Shown here: positions 1-8,905 of the stretch, piece after piece
Layout: every line of letters starts with the position of its first letter
Position numbering within the stretch: position 1 is the stretch's first letter
Origin: a virus
Length of the DNA stretch: 64,000 nucleotides
IMG/VR virus record: IMGVR_UViG_3300036834_000211
Coordinates: 1-64,000 of that record
Strand: one strand, 5' to 3'
The notes under the pieces: model-generated
What the model was told of the DNA's origin: nothing
Databases searched by the model: none
What the model saw: only the letters and a program-made list of their open reading frames with translations
Made by a program: the position numbers and the translations under genes

Positions 1-1
1 C

Positions 2-2584
2 AACCTGTTCGTCCCCCAGTGGAACGGCCCCACCGGACTGCTGCTGGGCGCCGGTCTACCGGTCAGCTCGACTGGGGCGGCCTCCTCGATCGTCGAGTCC
101 ACGGCGAGCGGCACCATACCCAACTCGCTGATCGCCTTACTCCCCAACGCGAACCTGGCCAACTCGACGATCGGTCTGGTAGTCCCCAGCTGGCTCCAGG
201 TCGGCGGGAGCCCTGCCGCGCTGGGCGGTACGATGACGATCTCCGGGACTAGCCAGACGGCGAATCAGTTCGTCGCTACTCCGAACGGCTCCGCCGGAGC
301 CGTCGCGCTCCGCACCATAGCGCCCGCCGACCTGCCGCTCGGGTCCAGTTCCCAGTTCGGGGCCTTGGAGTGCGGGTCTGGGACGACGTGCACATCGGGC
401 GTGATAACCGTCTCCGGGAGCGGACTGCCGACGGTCAGCAATCAGCAGTTCCTCGGCTACGGGGCGGGATCCGGTAGCGGTACCGCGCAGGCCGTGTCGC
501 TCGCCGCCGGTACCGGCATAACGATCACCTGCTCGGCCCAGACTTGCACCGTCGGTGCGTCGGGCAGCGGGGGCGTATCGGGGCCTGGCTCGTCGGTCAA
601 CAACGACGTCGTGGCGTGGAGCGGCACGGCCGGAGCGGCGCTCAAGGACACCGGCATCCTCTACACGAACCTGGCCACGCTCGCCGGCCCGAACGTGTTT
701 ACCGGGGTCAACACGCTCTCGTCAGGCAACGAGCGAATCCTCGGGACCTCGACCGGCTACACGGCGCTCGCCTCGGCGAATACGACCGCGTCCAACTTCA
801 CGATTACGTTCCCCGCCGCGACGGACACAGTAGACCTGATAGCCGCGGCCCAGGCGCTCAGCAACAAGACGATTAATGGCCTGTCGATCACGGCCAACGG
901 CTCCAATACGCTCAACATCGCCGCCGGCAAGACCCTGACCGACACCTCCGGTGCTGGCCCCGTCCTGCTCCTCGGCGCCACCGGCGGCGGGTTCGCGGGC
1001 TACGCCGGGGCGTCGTGCACGAGCCAGGTCCTCACCGCCATCAGCGCGGCCGGACTCGGCTCGTGCGGGAACGTGGGAACGTCCATGCTCGCGGCCGCGG
1101 CCGTCACCTACGCCAAGATCCAGAACGAGGCCGCGAATACGGTCCTCGGGAATCCGACCGGTACGGCGGCGTCCCCGTCGGAGATCGCGCTCGGGACGAC
1201 CGGCAACTCGACGGTCGTCCTGACCGACAGCAGCGGCAACATGAAGGCTCCGGTCAATACGACGACCGGAGCCTTCAGCGGACCGATCACGTCGACTGCT
1301 GCGACCGGTACTCCTCCCTTCGTCATCGCTAGTACTACGAACGTCCCGAACCTCAACGCCAGCAGCCTCGGGGGGGCCACCTTCGCGTCTCCAGGGCCCA
1401 TCGGCAGTACTGCGTCGAGTACCGGTGCGTTTACCGTGCTGACCGGTACCTCGGGTAGTCTCACGGGGATCACCGCTCTCGGCCTCCGTGATACCTCCGC
1501 GGCGTTCGATGTGACCTTCACCCCGACGTCGTCCGTGGCGCTGACCGCTGCGCGTACTCTGACCTACGATCTGGCTAACGGATCTCGCACGTTCAAGCTC
1601 GGCGCGAACCTCACGGTAGTCACGGACCCCGGAGCAGTAACCGGGGCGCTCAGGAGTAACGGCTCCGGTACGTTCTCCCAGGCCGGCTGCGCCGATCTCT
1701 CCGGCGGCTGCGCCGCGGTGACTACGTCCGACGGGACCCACAGCGTCCCCAACACCACGTCGCTCGCCTTCGGCAACGGCTTCGTCGTCGGGGGCTCGGC
1801 CGGAGCGGCAACAGTCAACGCGACGGTGCCGGACAGCACGAAGACGGCGAGCTACACGGCGACGTCCGCCGACATGAACGGCGCGCTCAACCTGGCGGGG
1901 ACCTCCGGCACGCCGGCCCTGACCCTCCCCGCGCACAGCACTGCGATCCTCGCTCCCGGCATGTCCCTGTCCATCTCCGTCACTGGTACGGTGCCGTGGA
2001 CGATCACGAACTCCAGCGGCCTGACGATGACCGGGCTCAACTCGACGACGCTGCCGCCCGGAACCAACGGATCGCTCGTCGCCAACTCCAACGGCACCGG
2101 TCTGGACTTCTTCGCCGGGGCCCAGCCGCCCACGACGACTGTGATCGGCTCCGTCATGGCGAAGGACTGCTCGACCGGCGGGCAGTTACTCCAGAAGATC
2201 AACACAGACGGGACCGAGACCTGCGCTACCCCCGGCGCCGGCGTCGACTCGGTGGCTACTGGGATCGCCTCGGCGGGTACGACGCAGGCCTCGGCGACGG
2301 TGCTGGCCTCGCAGACGAATCAGGTGACGACGGCAGCCGGGGCCTGCCCGAGCGGCGGACCCTACGCGGCGTGCAACGGCGTGGTCCTCGGCAGTGCGGT
2401 CGCCGTCGGGGACCACCAGGTCGTCTGCAACGACGGGGCCTCGAACGGATTCCTGGCCTATCCGTCTGGAACGGGGACGATCTTCAACGGCGCCGCCGCG
2501 GCCGCGGTCCGCGTCGAGGTTAACTCCTGCAACACGTTTCGAAGGATCACCTCCGGTGCGAATGGGCATTGGGTCGTCTCTTAG
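2..2584 (+). CDS. Repetitive tail-fibre-like protein, N-terminus outside the window
   Basis: The frame is open from the first bases of the window, so the gene starts upstream. The visible ~860 residues are dominated by Gly, Ser, Thr, Ala and Asn, with short beta-prone repeats of the type seen in phage fibre shafts (for example ALRTIAPADLP near the start). Two Cys-containing patches (GSGTTCTSG, CSAQTCTVG) recall the Cys pairs in the secreted fibres further along this genome. No enzymatic motif is visible. Its stop lies inside the next gene, which starts 23 bases earlier. Fibre assignment rests on composition and context only. Confidence 0.65.
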   Translation, partial: NLFVPQWNGPTGLLLGAGLPVSSTGAASSIVESTASGTIPNSLIALLPNANLANSTIGLVVPSWLQVGGSPAALGGTMTISGTSQTANQFVATPNGSAGAVALRTIAPADLPLGSSSQFGALECGSGTTCTSGVITVSGSGLPTVSNQQFLGYGAGSGSGTAQAVSLAAGTGITITCSAQTCTVGASGSGGVSGPGSSVNNDVVAWSGTAGAALKDTGILYTNLATLAGPNVFTGVNTLSSGNERILGTSTGYTALASANTTASNFTITFPAATDTVDLIAAAQALSNKTINGLSITANGSNTLNIAAGKTLTDTSGAGPVLLLGATGGGFAGYAGASCTSQVLTAISAAGLGSCGNVGTSMLAAAAVTYAKIQNEAANTVLGNPTGTAASPSEIALGTTGNSTVVLTDSSGNMKAPVNTTTGAFSGPITSTAATGTPPFVIASTTNVPNLNASSLGGATFASPGPIGSTASSTGAFTVLTGTSGSLTGITALGLRDTSAAFDVTFTPTSSVALTAARTLTYDLANGSRTFKLGANLTVVTDPGAVTGALRSNGSGTFSQAGCADLSGGCAAVTTSDGTHSVPNTTSLAFGNGFVVGGSAGAATVNATVPDSTKTASYTATSADMNGALNLAGTSGTPALTLPAHSTAILAPGMSLSISVTGTVPWTITNSSGLTMTGLNSTTLPPGTNGSLVANSNGTGLDFFAGAQPPTTTVIGSVMAKDCSTGGQLLQKINTDGTETCATPGAGVDSVATGIASAGTTQASATVLASQTNQVTTAAGACPSGGPYAACNGVVLGSAVAVGDHQVVCNDGASNGFLAYPSGTGTIFNGAAAAAVRVEVNSCNTFRRITSGANGHWVVS

Positions 2585-3623
2585 TTGCCTCGTCCTGGCG
2601 CTCCTCCTCGCCGCCCTCTGCGGTAGTGCGGCTGCGCAGACCGAGGCCCCGCACCCGTTCGTGCCAGGCCACTCGCTGTGCATGGTCAACGGGATCGCGG
2701 ATACGTGCGCGCCGATCTACACCCCGCCGCTCACCTCCAACGCCTACTCGGTCCTGTACACCGGATCCAACTCGAATGGGTTGGGGACCGGCACGGACGA
2801 CTTCCACATCCTGTCGTGCTTCGGGGCCGGCGCCCCGGCGACGTACACGCTCCCGCAGAGCACCTCGACGGTGTTCCCACCGGGCCACGGAGTGGGGATT
2901 AAGAACGCCTGCAACTATCCCCTCACGGTGACGTCGGCCTCGTTCATCTACGGGGCACCGGGAGTGGTAAACGGCAACCCAGCCAGTCTCGGTGGGCAGT
3001 TCGTGCTGTTCCCCGGAGGGGAGGCGTGGCTCCAGGCCGACCCATCTAACCACTACTTGGTGACCGGGTTCGTCCCGGGGACGTGGTACCAGTTCGCCAA
3101 CAACGTACCCCTACTGCGGTGGACCGGCCTCGGCGGGTACCCGGAGTATCGACTCATCTGCTCCGGGCTGATACTCGCGACCTCGGGCGACCACTTCAGT
3201 CTGCAACTCGCCTACGGCGGCACGTTCCAGACGACTGGATACCAGTACGTGAAGACGAGCATACTTCAGACCATAAGTACCGCGGCGGTCTACACTAGTA
3301 GTGGTACCCAGGGGCCGACTGGTACGGGGGATACTGCGATCGTGCTCACGGACTCCATAGACAGCACGACCGCCGCTGCCGACGGCACTACGCTCAACCT
3401 ATTGATTACGACGGCCAACGGTACGGGGGCCGGAAATAAGGTCGTAGTCACCGGCATAGGGAGTTGGAACGCCTCCGGCGGGCCGGCGTACGAGGGTGGT
3501 ACCACACTTAACGCCAGCGGACCGTACTCGACGAGCGCGAACCTGACCGGGATACAGATCATCGACTGGAACAACAGTAGTGCAAACTTTACCGGTATGT
3601 GCCGTCTGGAGCCAGTGACGTGA
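2562..3623 (+). CDS. Secreted fibre-like protein with Sec signal peptide
   Basis: Start chosen at the ATG overlapping the end of the previous gene, because it gives a clean signal peptide (MGIGSSLSCLVLALLLAALC followed by GSAAAQ, cleavage after AQ/AAA). The mature part of ~330 residues is rich in Gly, Thr, Ser and Asn with probable beta structure, and has paired Cys residues early on (LCMVNGIADTCAP). No catalytic motif is recognised. It overlaps the following gene by one base. Likely a surface or fibre component; the export signal is the odd feature. Confidence 0.65.
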   Translation: MGIGSSLSCLVLALLLAALCGSAAAQTEAPHPFVPGHSLCMVNGIADTCAPIYTPPLTSNAYSVLYTGSNSNGLGTGTDDFHILSCFGAGAPATYTLPQSTSTVFPPGHGVGIKNACNYPLTVTSASFIYGAPGVVNGNPASLGGQFVLFPGGEAWLQADPSNHYLVTGFVPGTWYQFANNVPLLRWTGLGGYPEYRLICSGLILATSGDHFSLQLAYGGTFQTTGYQYVKTSILQTISTAAVYTSSGTQGPTGTGDTAIVLTDSIDSTTAAADGTTLNLLITTANGTGAGNKVVVTGIGSWNASGGPAYEGGTTLNASGPYSTSANLTGIQIIDWNNSSANFTGMCRLEPVT

Positions 3624-4162
3624 TGCGATTTCTGCTGGCCCTTGCGGCGTGCTTCCTCGCGGGCTCCGCCGCCGAGGCGACGCCCGTCTGCGTCGTCCTG
3701 ACCCCCGACGCGACCGCGGTCAGGGGCGTGGCGACGTGCGACGCAGCGAACGCGGTCTCGATCGATACCTCCGATTCCAGATGGGCCTTGTGGGTCGCAC
3801 AGAACGCCGCACAGAATGCCCAGCAACTCTATCAGAGGAATTATCAGGCGCAGATCACCAAGGGAGTAACGCTGACCTCGACTGGTGCACCAGCCCTCAA
3901 CGCCGTCTACGCTTGCGACCCGGCCACCCAGCAGCAGATCATCGCAGAGGTGACGTCGATCCTGCTGAACGGTACATTCACGGACGGTTCGGCGGCACTC
4001 GACTGGCCTGATGCGGGGTACGCTCTGCACACGTTCTCGGTGGCACAGTTCAAGTCGTTCGCCACTGCAGTCGCATCGTACATCACCACTTTGTCTCCAC
4101 AAATCGTCGGTCCTCCTGGTAATCAGGGCTGGCCGGCTAATCCGGCGATCACCATCCCGTGA
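3623..4162 (+). CDS. Small secreted protein, unknown function
   Basis: 179 residues starting at an ATG that overlaps the upstream TGA (TGATG). The N-terminus MRFLLALAACFLAGSAAEA is a typical Sec signal peptide. The mature part has two early Cys and a predicted helical stretch (WVAQNAAQNAQQLYQRN), then unremarkable sequence ending in a Pro-rich tail. No family is recognised. It is part of a translationally coupled run of exported proteins at 2.5-7.6 kb. Confidence 0.6.
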   Translation: MRFLLALAACFLAGSAAEATPVCVVLTPDATAVRGVATCDAANAVSIDTSDSRWALWVAQNAAQNAQQLYQRNYQAQITKGVTLTSTGAPALNAVYACDPATQQQIIAEVTSILLNGTFTDGSAALDWPDAGYALHTFSVAQFKSFATAVASYITTLSPQIVGPPGNQGWPANPAITIP

Positions 4163-4166
4163 GTTA

Positions 4167-4643
4167 ATGATGGTCCCCTCGATGATTAGATGGATGCTTC
4201 CATTCCCCCTCTGCCTGCTGCTTGTCTCGGCCTCTCTGGCTCAGACTACGCGGACGACCCACTGGCAACTGGGGCCTGTGACGACGGACATCATCGGCGA
4301 GTCCGCGAAGTTCGCCAACCCGGTCGCCAATACGGACGGCACGATGAGCTTCGACGTCGTCATCACGACGATGCCTCTGCCACCTCCACCATCGGGGTGC
4401 AGCCCCGACGGCACGGTCATCCGCTATCCCACCGCCGCGACCGTCAAGACCAACGTCGGGAAGGACGTCTGGGGCTGGGGAACTGGCAGCAACGCCGTGC
4501 TGCTGAACGGCAGTCAGGCCCGCGGCGGGTTCGCGACGCTCCTGGAGGTCGCCGACGGCTGCAAGTTGTTTTCGCAGAACGCCGGCGTGTGGTACACGTG
4601 GTCGGACACCACCAGCTCGTGGTTCAGCTCGACCGGGCCGTGA
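4167..4643 (+). CDS. Small secreted protein, unknown function
   Basis: Two adjacent ATG codons (4167, 4170) follow the upstream stop; a third in-frame ATG at 4182 gives the tightest signal peptide (MIRWMLPFPLCLLLVSASLA). No strong Shine-Dalgarno decides between them. The ~135-residue mature chain contains WQLGPVTTDIIGESAKF and a Trp-rich C-terminus (WGWGTGSN, WYTWSDTTSSWF), suggesting a small beta domain. The stop overlaps the GTG of the next gene. Function unknown. Confidence 0.6.
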   Translation: MMVPSMIRWMLPFPLCLLLVSASLAQTTRTTHWQLGPVTTDIIGESAKFANPVANTDGTMSFDVVITTMPLPPPPSGCSPDGTVIRYPTAATVKTNVGKDVWGWGTGSNAVLLNGSQARGGFATLLEVADGCKLFSQNAGVWYTWSDTTSSWFSSTGP

Positions 4644-6052
4644 GATCACTCCCCGCCATCGTCCTTCTTCTGCTCCTCAGCTTCGCTGCGGAGGCCCGCT
4701 TCTTCGTCCAGATGCAGGGTACCCAGGGGTCTATCCCTCCGGCGACCTTCACCGGTCTGACGATGTCGAATCTATCTTTCACGTCTGGTAGCACCAATCC
4801 GGTAGGCACCGCGAGCGCCGTCGTCAGTAGTGGTTCCAATACCCCGAGCTGGAACTTTAAGACCTCAGGGACTGACTCGGCCACCGGTCTCATCAACTGC
4901 CACGACTATACGGCGTACTTCGCGATCGGCGGTGCTACTGGTGTGGTCACGCCGTCCTCCGGCGCCCCGGTGCAGAGCTATCCTGGTACCTGCGTTCAAG
5001 ATACTCAGGCCGGAGTGAACGGCTCACCCTACTCCGCGGCGTTCACGCTCGTCGGGCAGAGTGGTGTAGCTTATGAACCGGCTGGCTGCGTGCCCGGGAA
5101 CCACGGCCTCGTCCGCGGACGGCCGAGTATTAAGACCATCAACGGCTCTCCCGTGCTCGTCGCGGACGACGGTTGTTTGATCGTTGCGTACGGCGGCTTC
5201 GCCAGCGGATCCGGCTATGAGGGAAGTACCTATTGCAACCCGTGCGAGTACAACCCAGGCGATAGCCTATTCGGTCTTAACGTGCACTGGGCGCAGCAGG
5301 TCCGAGACCTGGGTCACTTCAACGGAATAGGTGTCGGTCAATTCACTATAAACCCGAACGAGGCCCCGTCGACGTGCCAGTTTGGGTTTCCTTACGGGCA
5401 GACACTTGCCCAGAGTGTGACGACCAACCAGGCGCTGCTGAACATCGTGAACCAGACGGGTATGTACCTGATCATCTCGCCGGCCATCTGCAGCGACTGG
5501 CACGGCGGGTCCATTGATCTGGGCTTCATGTCCACGTACTGGCAGACGATGGCGCAGGATTTTGGCGCCTACACCAACGTAATATTTCAGGAGTTCTCCG
5601 AGCCCCAGGGCATGTCCAACTACTCGTGCTCGCTGGACGGCCAAATGAACGACCAGGACTACCAGGTGGTGCGGCAGTACGCATCCAACTCGATGTTCCT
5701 GGCATGGGGCGACTTTAGCTTTGGTAACTTCACTACGTCGTGTGGTACTTGGCCCCAGCTGACGGCCAACGCTACGAGCATAAACTACTCCAACGCGGGG
5801 AGTGCGTTCTCGTCCATCCACACCGAGGGTTCACAGGTGGTCAGCGCCTTCATCCAGCCGGCAGCCTCGATCGGTCAGGCGATGTGGTCGCTTGAGGGGC
5901 CGGAGAGCCCCACCAACTGTGCGTTCCAGGGGGCGGACACCAACCTTCTGGGATACATACAGACACTGATGAACAATAATGTGGGGTGGCAGTGTGACGA
6001 CGGGTGGCCTAACCCATACGGCGCGGTAGTTCCATTCTGGCCCGCGGATTGA
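4640..6052 (+). CDS. Secreted GH5-like glycoside hydrolase with QMQGTQG N-terminal module
   Basis: GTG start inside a GTGA overlap. A signal peptide (about residues 1-19) is followed by RFFVQMQGTQGSIPP, a block shared with the next gene. A ~90-residue beta-type domain with paired Cys follows, then a ~300-residue region resembling a clan GH-A TIM barrel. Candidate catalytic acids are Glu321 in FQEFSEPQG (position of the usual NEP motif) and Glu396 (HTEG) or Glu419 (WSLEG) as nucleophile. The middle Asn of NEP is Ser here, so activity is uncertain. Likely a polysaccharide depolymerase acting on the host envelope or exopolysaccharide. Family call is by motif shape only. Confidence 0.6.
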   Translation: MRSLPAIVLLLLLSFAAEARFFVQMQGTQGSIPPATFTGLTMSNLSFTSGSTNPVGTASAVVSSGSNTPSWNFKTSGTDSATGLINCHDYTAYFAIGGATGVVTPSSGAPVQSYPGTCVQDTQAGVNGSPYSAAFTLVGQSGVAYEPAGCVPGNHGLVRGRPSIKTINGSPVLVADDGCLIVAYGGFASGSGYEGSTYCNPCEYNPGDSLFGLNVHWAQQVRDLGHFNGIGVGQFTINPNEAPSTCQFGFPYGQTLAQSVTTNQALLNIVNQTGMYLIISPAICSDWHGGSIDLGFMSTYWQTMAQDFGAYTNVIFQEFSEPQGMSNYSCSLDGQMNDQDYQVVRQYASNSMFLAWGDFSFGNFTTSCGTWPQLTANATSINYSNAGSAFSSIHTEGSQVVSAFIQPAASIGQAMWSLEGPESPTNCAFQGADTNLLGYIQTLMNNNVGWQCDDGWPNPYGAVVPFWPAD

Positions 6053-6056
6053 TCTT

Positions 6057-7553
6057 ATGAGACGATCCATCCTCATCGCTGTTCTATTCCTTCTACTTAG
6101 CTCCGTTGCGAGTGCCCGCTTCTTCGTCCAGATGCAGGGTACCCAGGGAGTGATCCCGCCTCCTCAGTTCACTGCCATCAATTCATCCTGCGGGTCGAGC
6201 TGCACGTTTACCCCAGGTACAGCGGGGTCGATCGGTATCGCAACCGCCGTGGTTAGCAGTGGGCAGTCGAACCCGACCTGGACTCTCGCGTTCGCCGGTT
6301 CCGACGTCAACGGCGTCATCTGCGACACACATTCGACCTACTGGAGCATCAACGGCAGCACGGGACTGTTCAGCAGCACCGCGAGCGCCGTTGCCGGGAC
6401 CTACAACCTATGTAGAACGGCGACACAGGCGGGGGTGGGGGGCTCGCCGTACACGGTGGCCGTGCCGGTCTCCGGGTCTATCCAGGGCATTGCTTGCGCC
6501 ATCGGCCCGAACTACATGGGACCCATCCCCAACCCAGCCGCGGCGATGGGCTACACGACGTGCCTCAACTTCGACTTCACATACACTGGGACGTTCAGCA
6601 ATCGCGTCGCCTTCACGAACGCTAATAACGTAAACGTTCCGGCGAACCAAACATATCAGTGGTCGAATATAGGCTCGTGGCTGAACAATGCTAATACGGG
6701 CATCACCAATGCACTATTGGCTGGCGCCAACGCTACTAACGGTACCGCATTTAGCTCTAGTGCGTACCAGATTGTTCAAGACAATGGGACGCAGGTGCTG
6801 TTGAGTCAGTACATACAGGGTGACGGTGCTCCGCAAATAAATACGCCTCTCTTTCCGCTTACTAATATGTTTCTCGAGGAGGAGGCTAGAGTAGATCCGC
6901 TCGCGTATGCGAACGTGACGTCTGAACTCAACACTGAGATCATTGACGACTTTGGGTTCTTTCGCAATAAGCCGGGCGGTACCGCAGGGGCGGAAATTGA
7001 TGCTGGGTTCAACTGCGGGGTTTCGTCACCATCAGGCTGGGCGAATGCCGGGCAGAGCCAAGCGTGTGGTGGAAACGGTTCGTTTTACTTGACCCCTGCT
7101 GGAGCCTACGTCGGCCAGCCGACCTATCCACCACCTTCTCCCATACTTCTATCGGACGGCAACTACCACACAATGGCCATGCTGTCTGTCGCCAGCCGTA
7201 CTAACAATAGGCAAGCAACTTGCGGTTACTACGATCACCAGTGGGCCGATGGGAGGGGTTTCGGTCCGTGTTGGGCTATGGGTGACGATGTTGGCGGGCA
7301 AGGAACTGCCTGCACGCACACAACAAACAGCGCGATCTGCTGGGAGACGGGGAATGTGTCCATAGGGACTTATGTGACTGGGGCGACGGCAACGACAGGA
7401 AAGCAGTGGATCAGGAGGATAACGATATGGACTTGTGCCGGTTGGAACACGCCGGCTCCGTCCGGCAATGGATACACAGCCGATAATAATTGCGACCCCG
7501 GAAACTTGGTCTTCAATGCCACCGGCGGGAACCAAAGTGGGCCATCATACTGA
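6057..7553 (+). CDS. Secreted protein sharing the QMQGTQG module; lectin/glucanase-like C-terminus
   Basis: 498 residues. The signal peptide (MRRSILIAVLFLLLSSVASA) and the following RFFVQMQGTQGVIPPP match the upstream GH5-like protein, as does a Cys-containing beta module to about residue 140; the two are paralogous at the N-terminus only. The C-terminal ~300 residues contain FLEEEARVDP, AEIDAGF and NYHTMAML, an arrangement like GH16/LamG jelly rolls, but the full ExDxxE active-site motif is not intact. Codon use is more AT-rich after about 6.6 kb, as if the C-terminal domain was acquired separately. Best guess: carbohydrate-binding or degenerate glucanase domain. Confidence 0.55.
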   Translation: MRRSILIAVLFLLLSSVASARFFVQMQGTQGVIPPPQFTAINSSCGSSCTFTPGTAGSIGIATAVVSSGQSNPTWTLAFAGSDVNGVICDTHSTYWSINGSTGLFSSTASAVAGTYNLCRTATQAGVGGSPYTVAVPVSGSIQGIACAIGPNYMGPIPNPAAAMGYTTCLNFDFTYTGTFSNRVAFTNANNVNVPANQTYQWSNIGSWLNNANTGITNALLAGANATNGTAFSSSAYQIVQDNGTQVLLSQYIQGDGAPQINTPLFPLTNMFLEEEARVDPLAYANVTSELNTEIIDDFGFFRNKPGGTAGAEIDAGFNCGVSSPSGWANAGQSQACGGNGSFYLTPAGAYVGQPTYPPPSPILLSDGNYHTMAMLSVASRTNNRQATCGYYDHQWADGRGFGPCWAMGDDVGGQGTACTHTTNSAICWETGNVSIGTYVTGATATTGKQWIRRITIWTCAGWNTPAPSGNGYTADNNCDPGNLVFNATGGNQSGPSY

Positions 7554-7569
7554 TGTGGATACGTGGACC

Positions 7570-7656
7570 ATGACTGACTGGTATGTGTTCACTTGTGGTG
7601 CATTGTGTGGTGCTGGGCTAATGGGCCTCATCTGGTTTGCTATGGCGCTGGGTTGA
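7570..7656 (+). CDS. 28-residue single-span membrane peptide
   Basis: A short frame reading MTDWYVFTCGALCGAGLMGL and ending in IWFAMALG, essentially one transmembrane helix with two Cys. Its TGA overlaps the ATG of the next membrane protein (TGATG), suggesting coupled translation. No strong ribosome site is visible. It could be a leader peptide for the downstream gene rather than a protein with its own role. Confidence 0.4.
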   Translation: MTDWYVFTCGALCGAGLMGLIWFAMALG

Positions 7657-8792
7657 TGTGGATACGCAACCCTTGGTGGGACGGATGCTGGTTTCTCAGC
7701 GGTTTCCCGCTCGCGTTGGCGCTCGTTCTGGTAGCGGCGTGGAGCGGGCTGCGTTTGCAGAACGTTTTTGCCTTCTTCGCGGTCGTGATGACCTTGGACA
7801 CGATCCACCGGCTCGCGCCGATGTGGACTGCGTGGAGTCACCCCGGTTTCCGGCAGGTCATGGTTCGTAGGCCGATGAAGTACGTCGTGCTTCCGGTCGC
7901 GATCCTCGTGGCTGGTGCCGCGGCCGGTTTCGCGTCTCGGGCATATTGGCCTGCGGATGTGTTCGTGCTCAGCGGACAAACCTACTGGCCTGCCGATCGG
8001 TACATGGCGAGCGGCGGCGTAACGTATGTGCCAAGGACGCTGAGTCTCAACCCGCTCGTCTGGTTGATGGTTCTGCATTACGTGTGGAACATCTGGCATT
8101 TCGCCATGCAGAACTTCGGCGTGATGCAGATCTATCGGAGACTGAGTGAGAGGAAAAGCAATGGACTTTTACGTGAAGCGACTGAGGTACGACCAGGTGT
8201 TCATGGAAAAAACGCCACGCGCGAACGCGCCATCGACAGGGGATTGTTCCTGGGTATCCAAATTGCTATCGGCATTCAGGTGTTGTTTTCGCTGCCGTCA
8301 ACGAACTGGCTGACTAGATACCCTCCGGCAGTGGAGACAAACCACGTCGTCTATGTGCTGCTCGGCATCGCCGCGCTGGCCGCCGTTGTGCGGGAGGCTG
8401 CGGTATCGGGACACTGGTGCAGCCCGCGCATCTTGTTCGCCGCCTCGCAGATGGTAATCATGTTCACGGCTTCGGGTCTGTGGGTGGTGGTGATCTCGAG
8501 CTTCAACCATTGGCTGGTTGCCATAGGTCTGACGGGCCACATCGACGCTAATCGGCGAGGGGGATCTCCGCTGCCAGCCGTCTGCATCGTGGCCGTGCTC
8601 GGAGCGGGGCTGACCGTCCTATTGTTCTTCACGCCCTATCTGCGCGCCAATTTCTTCGCCGCATTGCTTGGGTTTAGCGCTGCGTTGGGGATCGTGCATT
8701 TTCTTTATGACCGCTGGCTCTACAACCTGAGCAATCCCGCAGTGCGCGCCACCATCGGAACGGACCTCTTCGGAGAGGCGCGGAAGACATGA
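7656..8792 (+). CDS. Polytopic inner-membrane protein, unknown function
   Basis: 378 residues starting MWIRNPWWDGCW, with about eight hydrophobic spans. Conserved-looking polar residues lie in or near helices: HYVWNIWHFAMQNFG around residue 145, SSFNHWL, and HFLYDRWLYNLS near the C-terminus. His pairs within membrane helices suggest a metal or cofactor site as in membrane oxygenases or desaturases, but no family is recognised with confidence. Such a protein is unusual in a virion operon. Its codon use resembles bacterial genes, so recent acquisition from a host is possible. Confidence 0.6.
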   Translation: MWIRNPWWDGCWFLSGFPLALALVLVAAWSGLRLQNVFAFFAVVMTLDTIHRLAPMWTAWSHPGFRQVMVRRPMKYVVLPVAILVAGAAAGFASRAYWPADVFVLSGQTYWPADRYMASGGVTYVPRTLSLNPLVWLMVLHYVWNIWHFAMQNFGVMQIYRRLSERKSNGLLREATEVRPGVHGKNATRERAIDRGLFLGIQIAIGIQVLFSLPSTNWLTRYPPAVETNHVVYVLLGIAALAAVVREAAVSGHWCSPRILFAASQMVIMFTASGLWVVVISSFNHWLVAIGLTGHIDANRRGGSPLPAVCIVAVLGAGLTVLLFFTPYLRANFFAALLGFSAALGIVHFLYDRWLYNLSNPAVRATIGTDLFGEARKT

Positions 8793-8823
8793 CTGAATCG
8801 GCCCACCGGCAGGGGCCTCCGCA

Positions 8824-8898
8824 CTCCTCGCTGGGTCGACCCGCTTCGCCGGGTTGCCCACTTGGGCGGGTCCCTGCCGGACCGCACCCAGCGAGGAG
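8824..8898 (+). promoter_or_regulatory. Leader hairpin that covers the ribosome binding site of the next gene
   Basis: CTCCTCGCTGGGT (8824-8836) is perfectly complementary to ACCCAGCGAGGAG (8886-8898), giving a 13-bp stem. The 3' arm contains the GAGGAG Shine-Dalgarno of the GTG start at 8906. Inside lies a second helix, GACCCGC (8838-8844) with GCGGGTC (8866-8872). Folding would hide the ribosome site. The sequence pairing is seen directly; translational control is inferred. No U-tract follows, so it is not a typical terminator. Confidence 0.6.
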
Positions 8899-8905
8899 AT
8901 GAGTC

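Noticed and set aside
722-1936. A 404-codon Arg/Gly-rich open frame on the minus strand
   Set aside because: Composition is that of reverse-complemented Ala/Thr/Gly-rich fibre codons; no start signal or family.
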